From NCBI RefSeq assembly GCF_002614725.1, contig NZ_MRZN01000002.1, positions 62,001 to 126,000 of the forward strand: a stretch of 64,000 bases of DNA, written 5' to 3'. Under the pieces are notes generated by a model. The model was not told the DNA's origin. It saw nothing but the letters and a program-made list of their open reading frames with translations, and made no database searches. Positions 39,911-48,856 of this stretch are shown piece after piece. This DNA comes from Staphylococcus edaphicus. Its GTDB lineage: Bacteria > Bacillota > Bacilli > Staphylococcales > Staphylococcaceae. The position numbers and the translations under genes were made by a program. Position 1 is the stretch's first letter; each line of letters opens with the position of its first letter.

Positions 39911-40954
39911 TTACAGTTCAAATATATTTTTTGATCCTAATATTACAAAAGTTCTATCTAAAAGTGCAGTTTGTTGATCTTTACTCAACTCTAAATTATT
40001 TAAAAATTCATCTATAACTTTATCCTTAAAAATTCTTTTCTGACGAGGAAGTAATTCAGCTTCACCTTTGTCTTCGTCATTTAAATATTTATTTATAATT
40101 AGAAACTTATTACTATTTGAAATTACTTGGGTCGCGATTTTTTCCCACCATAATTTATCGGTGACGCCCATAGACATCCCGAAAATAAAGTATATTTGAG
40201 TTTTATTTATCAAAGAATTAATAGTTTTGGGTATTGTTCCATCGTCATAATTTTGTAGTTCTGGTTTTATTATATCTCTTAAAGAACGTTCTTTAAAAAC
40301 ATCTGGATTAGAAATTTGACTTATATCATTTACACCTAAAAATGCTCCGGTTCTTAATTTTCTATGAACGTGTATAGGCTCTCTACATATGAATCTTCCA
40401 TTGTTAGAGTCATTAATTTGTTTAGTAAATTTTATGATATTATTCAAAGTATCTGTGTAATTAAAATTAACGAAATTGAAGTAGTATGTGGGATTATTAG
40501 TACTTTTCAAAAGATTTTTAATTCTAATTTCATTCTGTTTTTCTATTCCAATATAGAAATTTAACCTTAGTTTTTCAAACATTTTTTTAGCCATATCTTC
40601 TGTTACAGTGTAATTGTTTTGTTGTGAATCTATGTATTCAATAAAATCAAATCTAAAATCATCTAAATCATTTAAATATTTCTCGCTTTCTGTCTCATTT
40701 TTCAAGTTGATTGTATATTGACCCAAAGCTTTTTCAAAATCTGCCCAATCCACATCGGATGCATCATCCTCAGTAACATTTATATCTTTGGTATCAATCA
40801 TAAACTTTTTAATTGCTTCCAAAAAGTAATTATCTTTTTTAATCCTCTTTTTAATTTTTTGATCATCTACTAGAAATTTATAAAAATCTATATAACTAGT
40901 TTCTAATTGTCTTGACAAATCAAAACCGTTACCTATGAAAAATGTAATATCCAT
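39911..40954 (-). CDS. abiH: AbiH-family abortive infection protein
   Basis: The 347 aa match the bacteriophage abortive-infection AbiH family. The N-terminal motif is FFIGNGFDLSRQLETSYIDF with G8-N9-G10-F11-D12, the middle has NFVNFNYTDTL and HVHRKL, and the C-terminal part has IYFIFGMSMGVTDKLWW. The family blocks phage growth in Lactococcus by an unknown route; the fold is likely a nucleotide-binding SIR2-like one (inference). The frame is complete with no lesion, unlike the neighbouring phage genes. It sits next to attR, a typical place for cargo, and is opposite in strand to the lysis genes. Confidence 0.85.
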   Translation of the reverse strand: MDITFFIGNGFDLSRQLETSYIDFYKFLVDDQKIKKRIKKDNYFLEAIKKFMIDTKDINVTEDDASDVDWADFEKALGQYTINLKNETESEKYLNDLDDFRFDFIEYIDSQQNNYTVTEDMAKKMFEKLRLNFYIGIEKQNEIRIKNLLKSTNNPTYYFNFVNFNYTDTLNNIIKFTKQINDSNNGRFICREPIHVHRKLRTGAFLGVNDISQISNPDVFKERSLRDIIKPELQNYDDGTIPKTINSLINKTQIYFIFGMSMGVTDKLWWEKIATQVISNSNKFLIINKYLNDEDKGEAELLPRQKRIFKDKVIDEFLNNLELSKDQQTALLDRTFVILGSKNIFEL

Positions 40955-41283
40955 TAATCGTATCTCTACCTTTCTTATTTTGTAAAAAACATTATATCAT
41001 ACAAGTGTGAGATTAAGTATCATTACAAGGATGGGTAGAAATAAGGTGGGCTATGGTGTATAAATTTTATTTCAGATTCAAAACCACTTAAACTTTAATA
41101 ATATAGATGGAATTTTAAGAGTAAATCTATGGAGAAATATAATTTTGTAATAATAGACTAATAAAAGTACTGAAAGACGAGTTTCTACCATTATAATGTG
41201 TAATCATTGTTAAGTTTTATTTTTATGGCACTGACATGGCACTAAAACGCTATAAACGCTGATAATAAGGGCTGTATAGCAGT

Positions 41284-41298
41284 CCTCCCAGGACACTA
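41284..41298 (+). repeat. attR core (15 bp)
   Basis: CCTCCCAGGACACTA identical to 32058-32072. It marks the right end of the prophage. Confidence 0.9.
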
Positions 41299-42010
41299 AT
41301 ACGTGATAATACATGATATTGTGTAACTTATCTCATAGCAAGAACGTTGATAAATCAGCGTTCTTTTTATTTTACCTTAAAATGCTATATGTAAAGCATT
41401 TGGTCAAGCAGTGGCCAATATATAATAACCTAGGTAACATGTTATATATGTATTTAAAATTACCAAGACTTTAACGGAATAATTATATATCATTCATTTA
41501 AGAATCTTGTTCGAGCGAGGTTCTTTTTATTTTGTAAATTATCTGAATAAAGCATATTGCTTTTTGAAACTGGTACTACACTGTTGTAGTAGAAACGTCT
41601 TTGCGAAAGTAGGGTTTGTTTTGTAAAAATCAACCTTTTTCATTAGTTGCTCTTCAACATCTCATACCTGTAAAAATAAGAGCAATGTTGCAAATGATAC
41701 TAATTATTAAATGAATATGTTGCATTATAGAGAAGTTAAAATAGCTAAAGTAAACATCACCTTCTATTTCCTTCTAATAATAATGAAATTCAAAACTTTT
41801 TAAAGCATATAAATTTTATTCTTTTAACACAAATAAGTTAATTTTAAGTGTAGTGTAAGAGGATTATATGTTACGTTAGTGTAAGCCTTTTTCAAAATTT
41901 AAAAGTATGTATATATACAGATATATAAATTAAATTACAAAGGGTTAGAAATAAGATATATAGAATATCATATAAATTATATAGAAATTACTTAAAAGGG
42001 GATTCATGCA
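41299..42010. other. Gene-free region after attR with three hairpins
   Basis: No convincing ORF is seen. Hairpins are AACGTTGATAAATCAGCGTT with a T-run (41342-41365), AGAATCTTGTTCGAGCGAGG with a T-run (41501-41528), and TACTACA/TGTAGTA near 41576-41590 followed by GGTT..AACC-T5 (41612-41640). These are terminator-like, so one or two small RNAs may be made here. Confidence 0.45.
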
Positions 42011-43909
42011 ATGAAAAAATTGCTATCTATCATAGTACCTGTATACAATAAAGCATTATTTTTGGAAGACTGTATTGAGTCTATCAATCAGTTAAATATG
42101 AATAAAGAAAACATTGAAGCAATTTTTGTAGATGATTGTTCTAGTGACCAGTCATTAGAAATCTTAGAAAAATTTGTGGCAAAGTATCATTTTATAAAAT
42201 TGATTAAATTAACAGAGAATACTGGGAGCCCGTCAGAACCTAGAAATGTGGGGATAAAGCAGGCACAGGGTGACTATATTACATTCTTGGATGCGGATGA
42301 TTGGTTGGATGCAGAAGGGTTGCCAATGTTGCTAAATCAAGCAGCGACGCATCAATCGGATGTTGCTTTTGGCCATAGTGTTAAACACACTGAAAAAATT
42401 ATTAAAAAATTGGGCAGATTCAGTTCATATAAAGTCGCTAATAATTTAGTTCCTTATGAGATTGATCGAATATTTAGAGCAGTTGGACCACCTGGGAAAA
42501 TAATAAAACGTGAAATTATATTAAAAAACAATATAACATTTAAACATATGAAATATGGAGAAGACAAATTGTTTTTTATAGAAGCAATTTCCAAATGTCA
42601 AACTGCATCGATGAATCCAGCCCCTGCTTATCATGTTAACCGCTATTCATATAATCAATCACTAGTTGGTCAAACGAGTATCATTGAAAAAACACAACTA
42701 AATTTATTAGTTTTAGAAGAAGTGTTGAAATTAGATATTCCTGAATATGCAGAATATCAAGCAATTAGTAGGATTGTTGAGATGGATTTTATGTCGCGTT
42801 TATTTAGTAACAAGCGTTTTTTAACCGCTGAAAATAAGACTGCATTTTATGAATTATTTAATCAAATGGAACGCACGCTTGAAAAATACGGGAAAAATTT
42901 AGAAAGTTATCTATTAAATGATAAATTTAGAAATATTTATCATTTTTTGAAAAACGGAGCATATCAACAACTATGTGACTTTATAGAGATTATCATACAA
43001 GGACAGAATGCGAAGAGATATGTAAAAGATAACCAACTATATTTTTTATTGCCTGAAAATTTAACAGAGGCATTACCTATAAAGGAACCACTTTTCGCTG
43101 TATATGAAGGAACCCAGCTCATTGATCAACAAATGAAAGATGTCATTCGTATATATAAAGATGAGCAGAGGGTAATTAACAAGGTTGAACTGACGGAAAT
43201 TAATAACGAAATAAATGCTAAAAATGTAAAATTTGAAGAGCATCATCATTATATCTATATAGATACACATGAATTAAACCAATGTGATTTTGATTTTAAC
43301 ATTAGTATTATTTATGATGATTATAATTTTGTAAATATCAATACAACTCTGCCGAATGCGAGTAATCTCGTTAAACTTAAAAGACAGAATTTTAAGGCTG
43401 AATTTTTATCAACTTTAAAACCAAGACAGAAGCAAAAGCAAAATGTGGTTGATACAAGTAAATATTTAACTTACAACCCTGAAGCAGTGTCATTAGTTAA
43501 ACAGGCTAAGCTGTATAACGATATCGAGTTTAAACAGCCTGCTAATGTTGAAATTGAAATTGGAGAATTGATAGATATTCATGCACTCGTGTATACAGAT
43601 AAAGGTACTCCTAGGCTGCAAACGGTGAATGGTTATTATTTAACAGCGAATAAACAATTTGTACAAGAGGTAAATAGATTTAAAATAGCTCAATATATTA
43701 ATAAGCGACCAGAAGCTATAACTATTTTGAAAAAATGCAAAGAATATCAAAATAGGAAATTTGAAGGGACAGCATTAAATATCATGACGATGGGTGAACG
43801 TGTAGATATCAAAAAAATTGTACTATCTCCCAAAGGCACACCTAGACTTAAAACCTTTAACGATACATTTATCACTGCCAATCGTGATTTTGTAAAAATA
43901 TCGAAGTGA
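42011..43909 (+). CDS. Family 2 glycosyltransferase with C-terminal DUF5776-like repeats
   Basis: The 632 aa start with a GT-A domain (1-330): LSIIVPVYNKALFLEDCI, VDDCSSD (40-46), SEPRNVGIKQAQGDYI and the metal-binding DADD (94-97); GEDKLFF probably carries the catalytic acid/base. The layout resembles wall teichoic acid glycosyltransferases TarS/TarP. A middle region (330-470) is beta-rich. Two repeats follow (about 480-553 and 557-631), each with GTPRL and ending TANK/RxFV, like DUF5776. No membrane segment. Acceptor (teichoic acid or a surface protein) is inferred, not shown. Confidence 0.85.
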   Translation: MKKLLSIIVPVYNKALFLEDCIESINQLNMNKENIEAIFVDDCSSDQSLEILEKFVAKYHFIKLIKLTENTGSPSEPRNVGIKQAQGDYITFLDADDWLDAEGLPMLLNQAATHQSDVAFGHSVKHTEKIIKKLGRFSSYKVANNLVPYEIDRIFRAVGPPGKIIKREIILKNNITFKHMKYGEDKLFFIEAISKCQTASMNPAPAYHVNRYSYNQSLVGQTSIIEKTQLNLLVLEEVLKLDIPEYAEYQAISRIVEMDFMSRLFSNKRFLTAENKTAFYELFNQMERTLEKYGKNLESYLLNDKFRNIYHFLKNGAYQQLCDFIEIIIQGQNAKRYVKDNQLYFLLPENLTEALPIKEPLFAVYEGTQLIDQQMKDVIRIYKDEQRVINKVELTEINNEINAKNVKFEEHHHYIYIDTHELNQCDFDFNISIIYDDYNFVNINTTLPNASNLVKLKRQNFKAEFLSTLKPRQKQKQNVVDTSKYLTYNPEAVSLVKQAKLYNDIEFKQPANVEIEIGELIDIHALVYTDKGTPRLQTVNGYYLTANKQFVQEVNRFKIAQYINKRPEAITILKKCKEYQNRKFEGTALNIMTMGERVDIKKIVLSPKGTPRLKTFNDTFITANRDFVKISK

Positions 43910-43947
43910 TATTTAATTTTTCAAACAGAAAACGTATATTAATCAAA

Positions 43948-43978
43948 AGAGACGCTACGGTAAAGCGTCTCTTTTTTT
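43948..43978 (+). terminator. Terminator after the glycosyltransferase
   Basis: AGAGACGCT pairs perfectly with AGCGTCTCT around ACGGTAA, followed by T7. Confidence 0.9.
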
Positions 43979-44411
43979 ATGTAATAATAAGCTAAATTTA
44001 ATAATATATTAGACATCCATTTAAATGTGGGGTTTATTTATGTAGTGAAATAGATGAAGGAATATAATCAAATAACCTGAATATAACATCAATAGTAAAT
44101 TCACATGTTTTCGTATTTTATTATCATAAATAAAATATTGATTGAACTTATAAAGAACTGTTTGTTTCACTAAATTGCATATAATTAAATTGTGCATTAT
44201 ACAGTTAGGCATGCAAAACTGTTTTGATTAATAAAAAAATTAACAGATAAAGCAATTTTATGATTGAGTAAGAAAAAACACACAATTTAATAGCGTGATA
44301 TCTTATAGTATATATATCGAACGATAGCTAGACAAATCCATATTTGAATAGCATTGTTCACTTCATAAATAACAGTCATAATAATCTAATTTTTAATAAG
44401 GGGTGTTTATA
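43979..44411. other. Leader region of the psm-beta array
   Basis: No gene is seen in 430 bp. ACAGTTAGG at 44203-44211 equals one half of the direct repeat bound by AgrA in agr and psm promoters; the partner repeat is weak (ATAATTAAA, 44184-44192). The psm genes in S. aureus are under direct AgrA control, so control here is plausible but not established. Confidence 0.4.
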
Positions 44412-44546
44412 ATGGAAGGTTTATTCGAAGCAATTAAAAACACAGTCCAAGCAGGAATTGCTGGAGACGGCGCAAAAATTGGATCAGGCGTATTAGATAT
44501 TATTTCTAACGGTGCATCATTAATTAGTAAGGCACTAGGACTTTAA
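44412..44546 (+). CDS. Beta-type phenol-soluble modulin, copy 1 (divergent type)
   Basis: The 44-aa peptide MEGLFEAIKNTVQAGIAGDG continues AKIGSGVLDIISNGASLISK and ends ALGL. It is an amphipathic helix without signal peptide, the size and pattern of PSM-beta surfactant peptides. These are exported by the Pmt ABC transporter and act in biofilm structuring and as antibacterial peptides. AAGGGG precedes the ATG. This copy differs most from the other five. Confidence 0.9.
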   Translation: MEGLFEAIKNTVQAGIAGDGAKIGSGVLDIISNGASLISKALGL

Positions 44547-44585
44547 TCTAAATTTTAAAATAATACTTTAAAGGGGCTAAACATA

Positions 44586-44720
44586 ATGGCAGACTTATTC
44601 AACGCAATTAAAGAAACAGTACAAGCAGGAATTGCTGGAGACGGCGCTAAATTAGGAACAAGCATTGTAAGTATCGTTGAAAATGGCGTAGGCGTATTAT
44701 CAAAATTATTCGGATTTTAG
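44586..44720 (+). CDS. Beta-type phenol-soluble modulin, copy 2 (type B)
   Basis: The 44 aa start MADLFNAIKETVQAGIAGDG and end with VENGVGVLSKLFGF. The protein is identical to copies 4 and 6. The LFGF end and the central GTSIVSIVE are typical of PSM-beta. AAAGGGGC precedes the ATG. Confidence 0.93.
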   Translation: MADLFNAIKETVQAGIAGDGAKLGTSIVSIVENGVGVLSKLFGF

Positions 44721-44770
44721 AATTAAACTATATATAAACAATAAATTATAAATAAAAGGAGCATTAAATT

Positions 44771-44905
44771 ATGACTAAATTAGCAGAAGCAATCGCAAAC
44801 ACAGTACAAGCGGCAAAATCAGGTAACGGATCAGAACTAGGATCAAGCATCGTAGATATCGTATCAAGTGGTGTAGGTTTATTAGGAAAATTATTCGGAT
44901 TCTAA
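44771..44905 (+). CDS. Beta-type phenol-soluble modulin, copy 3 (type C)
   Basis: The 44 aa start MTKLAEAIANTVQAAKSGNG and end SSGVGLLGKLFGF, close in pattern to S. epidermidis PSM-beta1. AAAGGAGC precedes the ATG. It differs from copy 5 by one residue near the end (KLFGF against KVFGF). Confidence 0.93.
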   Translation: MTKLAEAIANTVQAAKSGNGSELGSSIVDIVSSGVGLLGKLFGF

Positions 44906-44948
44906 ATCAAAAATATAAAATAATTAAAATAAAAAGGGGCACATTATA

Positions 44949-45083
44949 ATGGCAGACTTATTCAACGCAATTAAAGAAACAGTACAAGCAGGAATCGCTG
45001 GAGACGGCGCTAAATTAGGAACAAGCATTGTAAGCATCGTTGAAAATGGCGTAGGCGTATTATCAAAATTATTCGGATTCTAG
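44949..45083 (+). CDS. Beta-type phenol-soluble modulin, copy 4 (type B)
   Basis: The 44-aa product is identical to copies 2 and 6. It starts 363 bp after copy 2, the length of one B+C repeat unit, with the same AAAGGGGCAC ribosome site as copy 6. Confidence 0.93.
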   Translation: MADLFNAIKETVQAGIAGDGAKLGTSIVSIVENGVGVLSKLFGF

Positions 45084-45135
45084 AATTAAACTATATATAA
45101 ACGATAAATTTTAAATAAAAAGGAGCAATTAAATT

Positions 45136-45270
45136 ATGACTAAATTAGCAGAAGCAATTGCAAACACAGTACAAGCAGCAAAATCAGGTAACGGATCAGA
45201 ACTAGGATCAAGCATCGTAGATATCGTATCAAGCGGTGTAGGTTTATTAGGAAAAGTTTTCGGATTCTAA
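45136..45270 (+). CDS. Beta-type phenol-soluble modulin, copy 5 (type C)
   Basis: The 44-aa product equals copy 3 except Val for Leu at position 41 (KVFGF). It starts 365 bp after copy 3. AAAGGAGC precedes the ATG. Confidence 0.93.
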   Translation: MTKLAEAIANTVQAAKSGNGSELGSSIVDIVSSGVGLLGKVFGF

Positions 45271-45313
45271 ATCAAAAATATAAAAAAATTAAAATAAAAA
45301 GGGGCACATTATA

Positions 45314-45448
45314 ATGGCAGACTTATTCAACGCAATTAAAGAAACAGTACAAGCAGGAATCGCTGGAGACGGCGCTAAATTAGGAACAAGTATTGTAAGC
45401 ATCGTCGAAAATGGCGTAGGCGTATTATCAAAATTATTCGGATTCTAG
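45314..45448 (+). CDS. Beta-type phenol-soluble modulin, copy 6 (type B)
   Basis: The product is identical to copies 2 and 4, and the DNA is nearly identical to copy 4. A hairpin GGTCAGGGTGATAACC-type sequence with TTTTTTG follows at about 45470-45500 and probably ends the array transcript. Confidence 0.93.
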   Translation: MADLFNAIKETVQAGIAGDGAKLGTSIVSIVENGVGVLSKLFGF

Positions 45449-45546
45449 TATTGTTCATATTTAGATTCAATGGTCAGGGTGATAACCTTGGCCATTTTTT
45501 GTGTTATATTATTCATAAATAGATTGAAAGTATTTGAGGGTGAAAT

Positions 45547-46230
45547 ATGACAACTAAAAGTTTATTGATAGATTTTGATGATACATTGGTGGATTTTCAT
45601 GATGCAGAAGCATATGCGTTTTATAAAATGACAAAGCAATTTCAAATAACAACAAACGAAAATGATTTAAAGATATTTATGAAAATTAATCAGGCACACT
45701 GGGATGCATTTCAACAGAATGAATTAACGAAAGCCGAAGTTTTAAGTAAGCGTTTTGAGGCGTACTTTCATTTACATCAAATGACTGTGGATGGTAAATT
45801 AGCTGACCAAATCTTTAGAGATGAATTAGCGAATGCACCGATTAAACATTTTGATCTTACAATAGAAACACTCAAACAGTTAAAAGAAGAACATGATTTA
45901 TACATAGTGACTAATGGCGTATTGGAAACACAAGAAAGACGTATTGCAAAGACGAAGATTGGACATTGGTTTAAAGGTGTTTTTGTTTCAGAACAAACCG
46001 GCTTCCAAAAACCGATGCCGGAGTTTTTTGATTATGTATTTAATGAGATTGGTGAGGATAAACGAAATAACGCTATGATTATAGGGGATTCTATATCTTC
46101 AGATATTTTAGGTGGAAAAAATGCAGGCATTGAAACATGTTGGTTTAATCCAAGGCATAAAGATAATGATACTGAAATTAAACCAGATTATGTGATTAAT
46201 GTTTTAAGTGAGATGATTTCATTGGTATAG
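45547..46230 (+). CDS. HAD-superfamily hydrolase, YjjG-type
   Basis: The 227 aa have HAD motifs LLIDFDDTLVDF (nucleophile Asp in IDFDDT), VTNGVLETQ, the Lys in GFQKPMP and IGDSISSDILGG. The family dephosphorylates nucleoside monophosphates, often non-canonical ones. The ATG follows GAGGGTGAAAT. A terminator follows. Confidence 0.88.
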   Translation: MTTKSLLIDFDDTLVDFHDAEAYAFYKMTKQFQITTNENDLKIFMKINQAHWDAFQQNELTKAEVLSKRFEAYFHLHQMTVDGKLADQIFRDELANAPIKHFDLTIETLKQLKEEHDLYIVTNGVLETQERRIAKTKIGHWFKGVFVSEQTGFQKPMPEFFDYVFNEIGEDKRNNAMIIGDSISSDILGGKNAGIETCWFNPRHKDNDTEIKPDYVINVLSEMISLV

Positions 46231-46257
46231 TGGTTCATAAAAGAGTGCATTAAATCA

Positions 46258-46300
46258 AAAGTGAGCCTGGAACTTAAAATAAGTTCTAGACTCACTTTCA
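46258..46300 (+). terminator. Terminator after the HAD gene
   Basis: AAGTGAGCCTGGAACTT pairs with AAGTTCTAGACTCACTT across AAAAT and is followed by TCATAA. Further palindromes (TGAGCTTAAGCTCA at 46318-46331) and a dispersed-element copy fill the gap up to 46467. Confidence 0.65.
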
Positions 46301-46467
46301 TAATGTCTGTAAGCATTTGAGCTTAAGCTCAAATAATCATTTAAAGCTATTTCTCAATTTATTGAGTTTGTTGGACTTATGCATGAGCATGAACTCAAGT
46401 AATCCATGACGGAACGGGCTAACGAAATATTTTAATAAGATTAGCTTTCTGTCCACCGATCACTTAA

Positions 46468-46908
46468 TTATGGTGTCCAAACTAATACATCATGACCATC
46501 TCTATTTGTTTCTTCTAAATCTGTAAAGCCTTGTTTAATGAAAAAGTTTTTAGATTGATTACGTGCGATTACTTTAATTGGCAAGCCTTGATCTTTGGCA
46601 TAATCTAATAATAACTTACCATAACCACGATCTTGAAAATCACTTAAAACTTCTAATTTCCAAAGTATATTGTAATCATCAAAATTCGGAAAATGAGTTT
46701 CTTCTACTTCTCCTTTGCGATATAGTGCCATTCTTGCCCCTAAACGATCACCTACATATATACCATAGAATGGTGAGTCTGAGCTTGCATCAATCATTTC
46801 TCCTTGAAGTTCATCAACTAAGTATAAGTCTTTGTTACCGAAGTTTCTGAAATCTTCGAATAATTCGTCTGTTTTATAATTTATATCAAGACGCTTTACA
46901 CTACTCAT
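46468..46908 (-). CDS. GNAT-family N-acetyltransferase
   Basis: The 146 aa contain the GNAT acetyl-CoA loop DFQDRGYGKLLLDYA, preceded by the beta-strand ILWKLEVL and followed by IKVIARNQSKNFFIKQGF. The position between the HAD gene and bshC is conserved in staphylococci. Acceptor substrate unknown. Confidence 0.88.
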   Translation of the reverse strand: MSSVKRLDINYKTDELFEDFRNFGNKDLYLVDELQGEMIDASSDSPFYGIYVGDRLGARMALYRKGEVEETHFPNFDDYNILWKLEVLSDFQDRGYGKLLLDYAKDQGLPIKVIARNQSKNFFIKQGFTDLEETNRDGHDVLVWTP

Positions 46909-47184
46909 CGCATCTTCCCCCTTTGTAATAATATATTCTATTATACCTTATTTTTAATATTTTTTCACAAAAATGACGGCTTAAACATATTTCTATTTGC
47001 ATAGGCGATTTTATTTACAAAAAATTATAAACTAGAGCAAATCAAATTATAGAGAAAAGAAATTCAAAATCATTATACAATGGATTAATAATTAAAAATT
47101 TAATAATTATAAGCCGTTAAATTGTCAATAATGGATATAAACTTTATACTAATGAGGAATAGAGTAACATAAGGAGAATTACGC

Positions 47185-48798
47185 ATGGATTGTATGATTA
47201 CAAAACTAAACGATAAAGACCAATTTATTTCTAAAATTAAAGCTAGTGATTCAACATTAGGACAATTTTATAATTTCGATGCTATGAGTGAAAATAGCTA
47301 CAGTGAGCGATTATCAGCTCCAAATAATGGTAGAGAAGCTGCATTAGCGCAAGTCATAAAAAATTACATGAGTGACTTAACATTAACAGAGAAACAAACT
47401 GAAAATATAACACGATTAAGTAAAGGTGCAAAAGTAGTTATTGGAGGACAACAAGCTGGCTTATTTGGAGGTCCATTATATACTTTTCATAAAATATTTT
47501 CTATTATAACGTTAAGCGAGAAGCTTTCAAACGACTATAATACAAATGTGGTGCCTGTATTTTGGATTGCTGGTGAAGACCATGATTTTGACGAAGTGAA
47601 TCATACTTATGCCTACAATGCGCAAATTGCAAAATTGCAAAAAGTAAAATATCATACAATGACACCGCCAGAAGCAAGCGTCTCAACCTATTATCCGGAT
47701 AAATCACAATTAAAAAATGCATTAACACAATTTTTTAAAGAAATGAACGAAACGCAGCATTCTAAGCCGTTAATAGACATGTGTACAAAGATTATTGATC
47801 AATATGATTGTTGGACAGATATGTTTAAAGCGTTACTAAATGAAGTGTTTAAAGCATATGGTTTATTAATGATTGATGCGAATGATGCTGAGTTACGCCA
47901 GTTGGAGCAACCTTTTATAAAAAAAATAATTAAAAACCACAAGGATGTAGATGCATCATTTAGGAATAACCAAATAAACACGGTTGCAAGTGGATTAGAA
48001 AAAATGATACAGACAGATACGAATGTACACTTATTTCTACAAGAAGATAATATGAGGCAGTTGCTCTTGTTCAAAGATAATCAATTTTACTTAAATAAAT
48101 CAGATAAATACATATCTGAGAAGGCATTGTTAAATATAGTTGAAACAGAACCAGAACGTTTTTCAAATAATGTAGTAACTCGGCCTATAATGGAAGAATG
48201 GTTGTTTAACACGGTTGCATTTGTGGGTGGTCCAAGTGAAATTAAATATTGGACAGAGTTAAGCGATGTGTTCAATACATTGGATGTATCTATGCCTATC
48301 GTCTTACCACGTTTGAGAATCAGTTACATGTACACACGTACTGAAAAATTACTTGCTCAATATCAATTGAATGAAAGTTCAATTATAGAAAATGGTATAG
48401 GAGAAGATAAAGATAGGTTTATACGCGCCAACGCTTCTCAAACATTTCTTGATAATGTTGAAGAGATGAAGAAACAACAAGAAAAATTATTTACTTCTCT
48501 TCAATCAGAAGTTTTAGGAAATAACGATAATCAGTTATTGTTAGAGAAAAACAATAATATTCACCAAAATCAGTATGATTATTTAATTAAGCGTTACTTG
48601 TTGAATATTGAAAGAGAAAACGAGATCAGTATGAAACATTTTAAAGAGTTAAGTGAAACGCTTCATCCAATGGGTGGATTGCAAGAAAGAATATGGAATC
48701 CACTACAAATAATGAATGATTTTGGGATAGATGTGTTCAGTCCCTCCACCTATCCACCACTTTCTTACACATTTGATCACATTATCATTAAACCCTAG
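47185..48798 (+). CDS. bshC: Bacillithiol biosynthesis cysteine-adding enzyme
   Basis: BshC joins cysteine to GlcN-malate, the last step of bacillithiol synthesis. The 537 aa show [20 protein letters not shown] and [16 protein letters not shown], the Rossmann-like signature of the family, then a long coiled coil near 425-490 and the end [15 protein letters not shown]. The ATG follows AAGGAG. A strong terminator follows. Confidence 0.95.
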   Translation: MDCMITKLNDKDQFISKIKASDSTLGQFYNFDAMSENSYSERLSAPNNGREAALAQVIKNYMSDLTLTEKQTENITRLSKGAKVVIGGQQAGLFGGPLYTFHKIFSIITLSEKLSNDYNTNVVPVFWIAGEDHDFDEVNHTYAYNAQIAKLQKVKYHTMTPPEASVSTYYPDKSQLKNALTQFFKEMNETQHSKPLIDMCTKIIDQYDCWTDMFKALLNEVFKAYGLLMIDANDAELRQLEQPFIKKIIKNHKDVDASFRNNQINTVASGLEKMIQTDTNVHLFLQEDNMRQLLLFKDNQFYLNKSDKYISEKALLNIVETEPERFSNNVVTRPIMEEWLFNTVAFVGGPSEIKYWTELSDVFNTLDVSMPIVLPRLRISYMYTRTEKLLAQYQLNESSIIENGIGEDKDRFIRANASQTFLDNVEEMKKQQEKLFTSLQSEVLGNNDNQLLLEKNNNIHQNQYDYLIKRYLLNIERENEISMKHFKELSETLHPMGGLQERIWNPLQIMNDFGIDVFSPSTYPPLSYTFDHIIIKP

Positions 48799-48812
48799 AA
48801 ACTAAAGGGTTT

Positions 48813-48849
48813 ACCCGATTCATCAATATGATGAATCGGGTATTTTTTT
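48813..48849 (+). terminator. Terminator after bshC
   Basis: ACCCGATTCATC and GATGAATCGGGT pair perfectly around AATAT, followed by ATTTTTTT. Confidence 0.92.
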
Positions 48850-48856
48850 ACGTTTT

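Larger units (their letters stand above)
32058..41298. mobile_element. Degenerate prophage integrated at tRNA-Arg
   Basis: The element runs from attL (32058-32072) to attR (41284-41298) and is about 9.2 kb, against 35-45 kb for intact staphylococcal siphophages. Gene order is integrase fragment, lysogeny-side membrane genes, lipoprotein, DUF1514, ArpU, cargo, terS, terL, [head/tail genes missing], small coiled-coil, type I toxin, holin, endolysin, abiH. Repressor, replication, portal, capsid and tail genes are absent. Five in-frame nonsense codons and at least seven frameshifts are visible, so it cannot form virions by itself. Confidence 0.9.
44586..45448 (+). repeat. Alternating B-C-B-C-B tandem duplication of psm-beta genes
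   Basis: Type B starts at 44586, 44949 and 45314; type C at 44771 and 45136. The period is 363-365 bp and includes the spacers, which are also nearly identical (ATCAAAAATATAAAA after C, GAATTAAACTATATATAAAC after B). This is recent unequal duplication or conversion. Confidence 0.92.

Noticed and set aside
40364..40564. A 66-codon + strand frame inside abiH
   Set aside because: Shadow of the well-supported abiH frame, no family pattern.
32058..41298. Element as a SaPI/PICI satellite instead of a prophage
   Set aside because: It has terL, holin and amidase remnants and no satellite replication or capsid-interference genes, so a deleted full phage fits better.
44021..44212. A 63-codon - strand frame before the psm array
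   Set aside because: No ribosome site, low-complexity AT-rich composition, overlaps the likely psm promoter region.
44412..44546. psm copy 1 as delta-hemolysin or an alpha-type PSM
   Set aside because: Length of 44 aa and alignment with beta-type peptides exclude the 20-26-aa alpha and delta types.
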